A stretch of 7,010 nt of DNA from Ignavibacteria bacterium (GTDB lineage: Bacteria > Bacteroidota > Ignavibacteria > Tepidaquicellales > OLB5), in the NCBI GenBank assembly GCA_026417195.1, contig JAOADS010000115.1, positions 1 to 7,010 on the forward strand, given 5' to 3'. How positions within the stretch are numbered: the stretch's first letter is position 1; the number at the start of each line of letters is the position of its first letter. The notes beneath the pieces are model-generated. The model ran no database searches. It worked only from the letters and a program-made list of their open reading frames with translations, and was not told where the DNA came from. Below, piece after piece: positions 1 through 6,449 of this stretch. Made by a program: the position numbers and the translations under genes.

Positions 1-752
1 TAATAAGCCATAGCCATTGCATCTTCTATTCTGCCCGGGCCTGAATTGTAAGCTGCAAGTGCAAGTTTTATTCTGTTTGTATCACCAGCACCATGGTATC
101 TCCCTACAAGCATGGCGAAATAATAAATTCCAGCCCTGAGATTATTTTCAGGTGAACGATGATCTTCCAGCATAAGAGTTTTTTCAAGCATGGAACCGGT
201 GCGTGGCATTATCTGCATAAATCCGTACGCACCGGCATGTGATACAGCTTCAGGTTTGAAAGCAGATTCCTGTTTTATCATAGCTATTATCAACCTCCAG
301 TCAATTTTATAGTATTCAGCTTCTTCAAGGATTACGTTGCCATATTCAGCTAGTATTGCGTCAGAGCTGCTTTTTGAAAATCTTTTGTTGGGATTAATAA
401 TAATTTTTTTAATTGTTTCTGTTGTAAAGGAATCTGATTCAGTGTTTCCAGTTCCATTTATTTTATTATATGCAAATATATCAAATATATTCTGCCAGTC
501 ATAAACGAATGCTTCAATTGTAATTGCATTATTAGTGCTTATTGTTTTAATATAATCTGTTTTTTTATTGTTTATGTGGTTTTCTGCCGGTGAAATAACT
601 GCATCGGGATTATCGGATTTGGTTTCTGCTGGTTTATTTAAGGTTTCAGTATCTGAAAATCTGATAAATGAAATTATAATACCTACAAAAAGCAGTAAAA
701 CTGCCAATGCACCGGTATATTTTAGAAATTTATCAGTTAAATAAAAGTTCAC
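1..752 (-). CDS. Membrane-anchored SLT-domain lytic transglycosylase (3'-truncated by window edge)
   Basis: The first 250 residues are present; the C-terminus lies outside the window. Lytic transglycosylases of this type (GH23-like SLT fold) cleave the glycan chains of peptidoglycan, forming 1,6-anhydro-muramyl ends, in the periplasm. The N-terminus has a hydrophobic segment at about 13-30 (TGALAVLLLFVGIIISFI) that looks like an uncleaved membrane anchor; it has no lipobox cysteine. A low-complexity polar linker follows to about 75, then a poorly recognisable region. The catalytic domain starts near 135: KIDWRLIIAMIKQESAF with catalytic glutamate E162, SHAGAYGFMQIMPRTG at 171-186, SPENNLRAGIYYF at 200-212, and AYNSGPGRIEDA at 234-245. 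The DWRL block before the catalytic site recalls MltF, but there is no solute-binding-type domain before it. The start is GTG at 752, because an in-frame TAA lies just upstream (765-767). It follows folC by 54 bases on the same strand. Confidence 0.9.
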   Translation of the reverse strand, partial: MNFYLTDKFLKYTGALAVLLLFVGIIISFIRFSDTETLNKPAETKSDNPDAVISPAENHINNKKTDYIKTISTNNAITIEAFVYDWQNIFDIFAYNKINGTGNTESDSFTTETIKKIIINPNKRFSKSSSDAILAEYGNVILEEAEYYKIDWRLIIAMIKQESAFKPEAVSHAGAYGFMQIMPRTGSMLEKTLMLEDHRSPENNLRAGIYYFAMLVGRYHGAGDTNRIKLALAAYNSGPGRIEDAMAMAY

Positions 753-806
753 TTTAAAGACTTTTTACTTAGCAAAATATCTTAAAACTTTTATATTAAC
801 AGCAGA
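753..806 (-). other. folC-transglycosylase intergenic spacer
   Basis: This AT-rich 54-base gap has no inverted repeat able to act as a terminator and no clear Shine-Dalgarno sequence before the GTG start at 752. I see no convincing promoter, so co-transcription of the transglycosylase gene with folC is the simplest reading. Confidence 0.5.
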
Positions 807-2096
807 TTATATTTTACCGTTCCTTGTGATTAATTTTGCAGATAATTTAAAAGTTTTTATTACTTCTGATACCAGGAAAAAAGACCCTATGAAAAGAATA
901 TTACTGTATTCTGAGTTTGATATATACTTTTTTACATCATGTAAACCAGAAATTATTCTTATCTGCTTATCTGGATTTAGTATAATTTTTTTTGCGACTG
1001 AAAATAGTTTCTCTGGGCTGACAGATCTGTGATAGGATAGTCCTGTAAATATAATATTGTCTGTTCTTTCTGTGAGGTATCTGACTGATGTTCTGAAATC
1101 TTTATCTTTCATCATAGCAAATACAGTCAAATCCGGCTTTACTTTCAATGATTCCAGTGTTGCTTTTATTGCCTGTGGATTATGAGATACATCAAGTATG
1201 AAGTTTTTATCTCTCCACTTTAACTTTTCAAGTCTTCCGAAATATCCAGAATTACTTTTAACTTTTCTGATACCTTTTTCAACTGCTTTTTTTTTGAGTA
1301 TAATTTTATTTTTTTCTGCAAACAGTGAACATGTTAATATTGCACAGGCAGCGTTTCGGATTTGAAATTCTCCTTCAAGAGGGGAGTGATACTCATATGT
1401 AGTATTATTTTTGTAAAGTATAATTTTATCATAGTTGTATTCAAGTTCATTATCCAGGAAATAGGTTTTATTATGACTTATTCTCATTCTAAAGAATTTT
1501 TTAAGAGATGAATTACTGTCACTGATCACCACCAGAGAATTTTTCTTTATTATACCTATTTTTTCCTGAGCTATTTCTCTTAAAGTATTACCTAAATATT
1601 TTTTATGATCAAGCCCTATCTGAGTTATAACTGCAATATGAGATTTTAATACATTTGTTGAATCAAGCCTCCCTCCCATACCTGTTTCCACTACTGCTAC
1701 ATCTATTTTATTGTCGGCAAAATACTTAAAAGCCATTGCTGTTGTTACTTCAAAGAATGATGGTTTTAGCCTTTTAATAAATTCATAGTTTTCGTCTATG
1801 AATTTCATCACATAACTATCAGATATATTAAGTTTGTTAATTCTGATCCTTTCATTGAATTTAATTATGTGCGGAGAAGTGTAAAGTCCAGTTTTGAGTC
1901 CGTGCTCAATCAAAATTGAAGAAATGTATGAGGCTGTTGCCCCTTTGCCGTTTGTTCCGGCTATATGAATTGATTTGAATTTTTTATGAGGATTTCCAAT
2001 GTGCCTCAATAAACTAGTTATGTTTTTCAAATCATACTTTTTAATACTTCTTTCAAGTTTATATAATTCATCAAGGTATGTATTTATTTTCTTCAA
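807..2096 (-). CDS. folC: Bifunctional folylpolyglutamate synthase / dihydrofolate synthase (Mur ligase superfamily)
   Basis: FolC is a cytoplasmic ATP-dependent ligase that adds glutamate to folates and, in many bacteria, also to dihydropteroate to make dihydrofolate. The 429 residues match the family's usual size. Motifs in order: P-loop AGTNGKG at 46-52; TSPHIIKFNERIR at 73-85; the omega-loop block ETGMGGRLDSTNV at 137-149; GLDHKKYLGNT at 161-171 with H164; EKIGIIK at 178-184, whose K184 corresponds to the carbamylated lysine of the family; and in the C-terminal ligase domain DVSHNP at 302-307 (more often DGAHNP or DVAHNP) and FAMMKDKD at 326-333. The start is TTG at 2096. The frame has no ATG between it and an upstream in-frame stop at 2145-2147, and the N-terminus YLDELYKLERSIKKYDL fits known homologues. 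No Shine-Dalgarno sequence is evident. Whether it has both activities cannot be read from sequence; FPGS alone is possible. Confidence 0.93.
   Translation of the reverse strand: MKKINTYLDELYKLERSIKKYDLKNITSLLRHIGNPHKKFKSIHIAGTNGKGATASYISSILIEHGLKTGLYTSPHIIKFNERIRINKLNISDSYVMKFIDENYEFIKRLKPSFFEVTTAMAFKYFADNKIDVAVVETGMGGRLDSTNVLKSHIAVITQIGLDHKKYLGNTLREIAQEKIGIIKKNSLVVISDSNSSLKKFFRMRISHNKTYFLDNELEYNYDKIILYKNNTTYEYHSPLEGEFQIRNAACAILTCSLFAEKNKIILKKKAVEKGIRKVKSNSGYFGRLEKLKWRDKNFILDVSHNPQAIKATLESLKVKPDLTVFAMMKDKDFRTSVRYLTERTDNIIFTGLSYHRSVSPEKLFSVAKKIILNPDKQIRIISGLHDVKKYISNSEYSNILFIGSFFLVSEVIKTFKLSAKLITRNGKI
2052..2066 (-). repeat. 15-base direct repeat, copy inside folC
   Basis: This is the second exact copy of TTATATAAACTTGAA. 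Here it encodes the LYKLE stretch near residues 11-15 of FolC, a region that fits homologues and is therefore likely the original sequence. Confidence 0.6.
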
Positions 2097-2106
2097 GTTT
2101 ATATAA
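2092..2106 (-). repeat. 15-base direct repeat, copy over the folC start codon
   Basis: The minus-strand sequence TTATATAAACTTGAA occurs here, covering the TTG start of folC, and again at 2052-2066 inside the folC coding region, 40 bases away. The two copies are in different reading frames because 40 is not a multiple of three. The sequence is AT-rich, so chance or a small local duplication are both possible. Confidence 0.6.
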
Positions 2107-2133
2107 AAAAACCCCGAAAAGATTATCGGGGTT
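2105..2133 (-). terminator. Rho-independent terminator of the rpoBC operon
   Basis: A perfect 8-base-pair stem (AACCCCGA with TCGGGGTT, 2110-2117 and 2126-2133) encloses an 8-base loop. On the minus strand the hairpin is followed directly by a run of seven T at 2105-2111, two of them shared with the stem. It starts 27 bases after the rpoC stop codon and points in the direction of transcription. The plus-strand side has no immediate T-run, so it appears one-directional. The T-tract ends only eight bases before the folC start codon, so some readthrough may supply folC. Confidence 0.88.
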
Positions 2134-2159
2134 ATTAGTGATTTTTATTTTATCTGAAT

Positions 2160-4352
2160 TTAATCTTCAACAAGTTCCTTTGATTTTTTAGCTTTGGATG
2201 ACTTTTTAGGTTTCACTTCGCTTTCATCTTCAGTCAGGACAAGAAGATCTTTGTATTTCTTCAAACCGGTTCCAGCAGGTATTAGTTGTCCAACGATAAC
2301 ATTTTCTTTAAGACCTAAAAGATGATCAACTTTTCCTGATATTGCAGCATCTGTTAATACTTTTGTGGTTTCCTGGAATGATGCAGCTGAAATAAAGCTC
2401 TCTGTGGAGAGAGAAGTTTGCGTAATACCAAGCAGTATGGGATTAGCAATAGCAGGATTTGCATCTCTGAATTCAATAAGTTTCTTTCCTTTTTTCTTTA
2501 ATTCTGTATTAAGTTCCTTGGCTTTTTTCTTGTCAATTATATCGTACATCCTGACTTTCGCAGAATCTCCCTTGTCAGTGACAACAACTTTATTCTTCAA
2601 AGACTCATTTTCTGCACGGAAGGTATGTTTGTTAATCACATCTCCTTCAAGGAATGTTGTATCTCCGGGATCAACAACTTTAACCTTCTGAAGCATCTGT
2701 CTTACAATCACTTCTATATGTTTATCATTTATTTTAACCCCCTGCATCCTGTAAACCTCCTGTATTTCGTTTACGAGGTATGCCTGAACATGTTCTATAC
2801 CTTTTATTCTCAGTATGTCATGAGGATCAGTGGAACCGCTGGATAAAGCTTCACCTGCTGTAACAAAATCACCATCTCTTACTAATATGTGCCTTCCGAC
2901 CGGTATCATATATTTCTTTTCTTCAGAGCCATCTAAGGTTTTCACTTTAACTTCACGTGAGCCTCTCTTCAGACTTCCTATTTCAACTATTCCATCTATT
3001 TCTGTTACAATTGACGGCGAGTTTGGACTTCTTGCTTCAAAAAGTTCTGTAACTCTGGGAAGTCCTCCGGTAATGTCTCTTGTTTTTCCTGTTTCTCTAG
3101 GTATTTTAACCATAATCTGTCCTGAATATATAACATCTCCATCATTCACCAGAAGGTGAGCCTGAGCGGGAATGATATATGAGCTTAAAACGTCACCCTT
3201 ATTATCTGTGATCTGTATTGTAGGACTTAAGGTCTTATCTTTTGATTCTATTACAACTTTCTGAATATGACCGGTTGTTTCATCAGGAGCTTCTATATAA
3301 CTTATATTTTCCTTAAGATCGGCATATACCACTGTACCTGTATGTTCAGCAACAATAACTGAATTATATGGATCCCATTCATAGAGAACCTGATTTTTCT
3401 CAACATTTTCTCCTTCTTTAACCATAAGGTGAGCACCGTATGGGACGTCATATTTCGATACGAGCCTGTTATTTTCGTCAAGTATCTGTAAAATACCGTT
3501 TCTGCTTAATGTTACATAGAAATTATTTTCCAGAGAAACAGGATTTTCGTATTTGATATATTTTATATTTTCAAACTTTACTTTACCCGGAAACTTCGTC
3601 GGTATTCTGGATTGAGTAACTATTCTGCTTGCAGTACCTCCGATGTGGAAAGTTCGAAGAGTCAGCTGTGTTCCGGGTTCGCCTATGGATTGGGCTGCTA
3701 TAACTCCAACAGCTTCACCTACATCCACAAGTTTTCCTGTTGTGAGATTTCTTCCGTAACACTTCGCACATATACCTCTTTTGGATTCACATGTAAGAAC
3801 AGAACGAATCTCAACGGATTGAATAGAAGTCCCTGAAATCTCGGATGCTTTGTCTTCATCTATGATTTCACCTGCTTTCACAATTGTTTTTCTGCTAATG
3901 GGATCGGTTACGTTTTTAAGAGCTACTCTTCCTAATATCCTTTCAGACAGTGGTTCTTTGATTTCCTCTCCGTCTTTAAGAGCTTCAACTTTCAGTCCTC
4001 TTATAGTTCCGCAGTCTTCTTCAGAAATAACTACATCCTGAGAAACATCAACTAACTTCCTTGTGAGATATCCTGCATCAGCTGTTTTCAAAGCTGTGTC
4101 AGCAAGACCTTTCCTGGCACCGTGTGTTGATATAAAGTATTCAAGAATTGATAAGCCTTCCTTGAAGTTGGCAATGATCGGATTTTCAATTATTTCGCCT
4201 GCCTGCCCGGTCATACTTTTCTGTGGTTTCTGCATAAGTCCTCTCATTCCAGCTAACTGACTAACCTGATCCTGAGAACCTCTTGCTCCTGAATCAATCA
4301 TCATATACAATGAATTAAATCCTTCTTTTGAGTTTCTCAGAGTTGTCATCAA
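2160..4352 (-). CDS. rpoC: DNA-directed RNA polymerase subunit beta', C-terminal part (same frame as the N-terminal part)
   Basis: This is the rest of beta', in exactly the same reading frame as the upstream part; read through the stop, the protein would have 1422 residues. As an independent product it could start at TTG 4352 or the adjacent ATG 4349, both without a clear ribosome binding site. The frame is open back to 4490. Counting from 4352, the bridge helix is at about 12-40 (NSLYMMIDSGARGSQDQ, QLAGMRGLM) and the trigger loop at about 77-99 (HGARKGLADTALKTADAGYL). Zinc site 2 is C114, C188, C195 and C198. GVIAAQSIGEPGTQ follows at about 216-228. Three similar YxxPxxxHxxVxxGxxV modules begin near 301, 392 and 481 and match sandwich-barrel hybrid motifs. 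GLPRVTELFEAR is at about 430-441, and the conserved end GITQTSLSTESFISAASFQE is followed by a lysine- and acid-rich tail. No other damage is visible. All catalytic landmarks are intact, which argues against an old pseudogene. Confidence 0.93.
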   Translation of the reverse strand: MMTTLRNSKEGFNSLYMMIDSGARGSQDQVSQLAGMRGLMQKPQKSMTGQAGEIIENPIIANFKEGLSILEYFISTHGARKGLADTALKTADAGYLTRKLVDVSQDVVISEEDCGTIRGLKVEALKDGEEIKEPLSERILGRVALKNVTDPISRKTIVKAGEIIDEDKASEISGTSIQSVEIRSVLTCESKRGICAKCYGRNLTTGKLVDVGEAVGVIAAQSIGEPGTQLTLRTFHIGGTASRIVTQSRIPTKFPGKVKFENIKYIKYENPVSLENNFYVTLSRNGILQILDENNRLVSKYDVPYGAHLMVKEGENVEKNQVLYEWDPYNSVIVAEHTGTVVYADLKENISYIEAPDETTGHIQKVVIESKDKTLSPTIQITDNKGDVLSSYIIPAQAHLLVNDGDVIYSGQIMVKIPRETGKTRDITGGLPRVTELFEARSPNSPSIVTEIDGIVEIGSLKRGSREVKVKTLDGSEEKKYMIPVGRHILVRDGDFVTAGEALSSGSTDPHDILRIKGIEHVQAYLVNEIQEVYRMQGVKINDKHIEVIVRQMLQKVKVVDPGDTTFLEGDVINKHTFRAENESLKNKVVVTDKGDSAKVRMYDIIDKKKAKELNTELKKKGKKLIEFRDANPAIANPILLGITQTSLSTESFISAASFQETTKVLTDAAISGKVDHLLGLKENVIVGQLIPAGTGLKKYKDLLVLTEDESEVKPKKSSKAKKSKELVED

Positions 4353-4490
4353 ATCTGTTTTAACGTCATTTGTAGCATGAGTCCATATATCAATAACTTT
4401 GTTATACCTCTCACCCTCAGTGATTAAACCGCGTAATCTCGATTTTTCTACTGCATCTACCTTTTTCTGTGCTGTTTCAATTATTCTGTC
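4353..4490 (-). other. rpoC: Orphaned rpoC coding segment: secondary-channel coiled coil (rim helices) of beta'
   Basis: These 46 codons lie between the internal TAA and the first usable start codon (TTG 4352). Translated in the rpoC frame they give DRIIETAQKKVDAVEKSRLR, then GLITEGERYNKVIDIW, then THATNDVKTD, running directly into the bridge-helix region. This matches the two-helix coiled coil at the rim of the secondary channel; E. coli has GLVTAGERYNKVIDIW at the same place. In E. coli this element is the docking site for GreA, GreB and DksA. The frame contains no ATG, GTG or TTG in this stretch, so a restarted C-terminal protein would lose the element entirely. Its intact conservation shows that the frame was translated continuously until very recently, or still is. 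Confidence 0.9.
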
Positions 4491-4493
4491 TTA
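4491..4493 (-). other. In-frame TAA stop codon inside rpoC (codon 646)
   Basis: The codons around it read ATA CCA ACA AGT TAA GAC AGA ATA ATT, giving IPTS-stop-DRII. From memory, the E. coli beta' counterpart is IPEKKHEII, so the stop sits at the second lysine, just after the conserved DDxVIP motif. A lysine codon (AAA) or a glutamate codon (GAA) would become TAA by a single base change. No insertion or deletion is needed because the frame is the same on both sides. The stop codon is seen directly. Whether it exists in the living genome or is a consensus error cannot be told from this sequence. Confidence 0.97.
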
Positions 4494-6428
4494 ACTTGTT
4501 GGTATGACTATATCATCAAGATTAACTGATAACCCGCCTTTCATTGCATAGTTGAAACCTAACTCTTTTAAAGCATCAAGGAATTCAACGGTTCTCTTAT
4601 TACCTACAGCTTTGAATACCTTAGCTATATTTTTTATTAATCCCTTCTTCGTGAGAAGTTCATTTATAAAACCAGCCTCATCAGGAACTATCTGATTAAA
4701 TATAACTCTTCCAACCGTTGTTTCCACAAGTTGTCCGTTAATCCTGACCTTTATTCTTGCATGCAAGCCAACATTTCCTGAATTATAAGCTATGACTACT
4801 TCTGAAGGATTGGAAAAAAGTTTTCCTTCACCTTTGTCACCTTTTTTGAATTTAGTGAGATAATAGCAGCCCAGAACTATTTCCTGATTAGGTACTGTTA
4901 TTGGATCACCGTTCTGAGGTGATAGCAGATTATGGCTTGAGAGCATCAGGACTCTTGCTTCAAGCTGAGCTTCAGGAGAAAGGGGAACATGAACAGCCAT
5001 CTGATCACCGTCAAAATCTGCATTAAAAGCTGTACAAACAAGAGGATGTAGTCTTATAGCCTTACCTTCAACAAGAACCGGCTGAAATGCCTGAATACTT
5101 AACCTATGCAAAGTAGGAGCCCTGTTCAGCAAAACAGGGTGACCGTCTATTACATTTTCAAGTACTTCCCATACCTCCGGAGTTCTTTTCTCTATTAATT
5201 TCTTTGCACTCTTGACTGTTTTTACCAGATCTCTGTCTATGAGTCTTCTTATTACAAAAGGTTTAAACAGTTCAAGTGCCATATCTTTAGGTATGCCACA
5301 CTGATGCAATTTAAGTTCAGGTCCAACAACTATGACTGCACGTCCGGAGTAGTCAACTCTTTTACCCAGGAGATTCTGTCTGAAACGCCCCTGTTTACCT
5401 TTAAGAATATCAGAAAGAGATTTTAAAGGTCTGTTTTCAGATTTCACTGCAGTTGCTCTTCTGGAATTATCAAGCAGTGCATCCACTGCTTCCTGAAGCA
5501 TTCTCTTCTCATTTCTTAAAATGACTTCAGGTGCTTTTATATCTATTAATCTCTTGAGGCGATTATTCCTTATAATAACCCTCCTGTAAAGATCGTTCAG
5601 GTCACTAGTGGCAAAACGTCCGCCTTCCAGCGGAACAAGAGGTCTTAATTCTGGAGGTATTACCGGGATTACATCAAGTACCATCCATTCAGGTTTATTC
5701 TGCTTTCGTCCTTCCTTTTTCTGAAAAGATTTAAGTACTTTTAGTCTTTTTACTATTTCTTGTTTCTTCTGTACTGATAGCTCCTCATACAGCTGAATGC
5801 GAAGATTGGCAATATCCTCGTCTACATTGACTCTCTTAAGCAATTCCTTAATAGCTTCCGCACCGATTTTACATATGAATTTATTTGGATCATCTTCATC
5901 AAGTTCTTCGTGATCTTCGGGAAGGTTATTTAGTGTGTTAAGGTATTCGTCTTCGGTTAATAAATCATTTTTCGAATATCTTGTTGGTCCTGGATTTATA
6001 ACAACGTAGTTCTCATAGTAAATAATTCTTTCAAGTTCCTTATTTGATATACCCAATATGTAGCTGATTTTGCTTGGAGTAGAACGGAAATACCATATAT
6101 GGACAACGGGTACACTTAATGCAATATGTCCCATTCTTTCTCTTCTTAAGCTTTTCAAATTCACTTCCACACCGCAACGGTCACAAACTATTCCATGATA
6201 TCTTATACCTTTATATTTTCCGCAATGACATTCCCAATCTTTTACAGGACCGAAGATTTTCTCACAGAATAAACCATCTTTATCAGGTTTAAAAGTTCTG
6301 TAATTAATAGTCTCGGGTTTAAGAACTTCTCCATGCGAATTTCTGATTATAGAATCAGTTGATGCTAAACTGATTGCAATCTTTGAGAAAGATTTTTTTA
6401 CTTTTTTGAGTTCTCTTTTAAAAAACAT
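4491..6428 (-). CDS. rpoC: DNA-directed RNA polymerase subunit beta', N-terminal part, ended by an in-frame TAA
   Basis: This is the first 645 residues of beta', the subunit carrying the catalytic magnesium site. The ATG at 6428 fits the family start, with a basic leader before the conserved ASTDSIIRNSHGEV block. Zinc site 1 is C67, C69, C82 and C85 (CHCGKYKG ... VCDRCG). Next come the clamp region (RRERMGHI, PVVHIWYFR), the lid and rudder area (PPELRPLVPLEGGRFATSDL; NLYRR-type block LNDLYRRVIIRNNRLKR), QGRFRQNLLGKRVDYSGRAV at about 346-365, and NRAPTLHRLSIQAFQP. The catalytic loop NADFDGDQ sits at 469-476, with aspartates 471, 473 and 475 intact. The sequence continues through the secondary-channel approach (FNYAMKGGLSVNLDDIVIP) and then hits TAA at codon 646. 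A normal bacterial beta' is about 1400 residues, so this product lacks the bridge helix and trigger loop and cannot work alone. The same frame continues downstream to 2160; see the separate entries. Confidence 0.95.
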   Translation of the reverse strand: MFFKRELKKVKKSFSKIAISLASTDSIIRNSHGEVLKPETINYRTFKPDKDGLFCEKIFGPVKDWECHCGKYKGIRYHGIVCDRCGVEVNLKSLRRERMGHIALSVPVVHIWYFRSTPSKISYILGISNKELERIIYYENYVVINPGPTRYSKNDLLTEDEYLNTLNNLPEDHEELDEDDPNKFICKIGAEAIKELLKRVNVDEDIANLRIQLYEELSVQKKQEIVKRLKVLKSFQKKEGRKQNKPEWMVLDVIPVIPPELRPLVPLEGGRFATSDLNDLYRRVIIRNNRLKRLIDIKAPEVILRNEKRMLQEAVDALLDNSRRATAVKSENRPLKSLSDILKGKQGRFRQNLLGKRVDYSGRAVIVVGPELKLHQCGIPKDMALELFKPFVIRRLIDRDLVKTVKSAKKLIEKRTPEVWEVLENVIDGHPVLLNRAPTLHRLSIQAFQPVLVEGKAIRLHPLVCTAFNADFDGDQMAVHVPLSPEAQLEARVLMLSSHNLLSPQNGDPITVPNQEIVLGCYYLTKFKKGDKGEGKLFSNPSEVVIAYNSGNVGLHARIKVRINGQLVETTVGRVIFNQIVPDEAGFINELLTKKGLIKNIAKVFKAVGNKRTVEFLDALKELGFNYAMKGGLSVNLDDIVIPTS

Positions 6429-6449
6429 TTTTATAGGTTTTAAAATTTT
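6429..6449 (-). other. rpoB-rpoC intergenic spacer without a Shine-Dalgarno sequence
   Basis: The 21-base gap between the rpoB stop and the rpoC ATG is almost entirely A and T (AAAATTTTAAAACCTATAAA region) and has no GGAGG-like element. Translation of rpoC probably depends on coupling to rpoB or on an AT-rich leader, as is common in Bacteroidetes-like bacteria. No promoter or terminator is seen. Confidence 0.6.

Noticed and set aside
2100..2165. A sigma-70-like promoter for folC (TTGTTG, 15 bases, TAAAAT) at the end of rpoC
   Set aside because: The match is weak, the spacing is short, and such patterns are frequent in AT-rich DNA; the terminator would also lie between it and folC.
2990..3480. 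Internal repeats within rpoC
   Set aside because: The repeated YxxPxxxHxxVxxG protein modules are the normal hybrid-sandwich motifs of beta', not a DNA repeat element.
2365..4260. Several plus-strand open frames of 63-109 codons opposite rpoC, and one at 826-1032 opposite folC
   Set aside because: They lie entirely within strongly conserved minus-strand genes, have no recognisable motifs and are explained as antisense shadows.
2160..4352. Treating the C-terminal rpoC piece as an independent gene with its own start at 4352
   Set aside because: It is in the same frame as the upstream piece, its apparent start is a TTG without a ribosome binding site in the middle of a conserved region, and the codons before it encode conserved beta' sequence.
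4491..4493. A frameshift or insertion disrupting rpoC
   Set aside because: The frame is identical before and after the stop and homology resumes at the next codon, so a single substitution is enough; no insertion sequence or indel is present.
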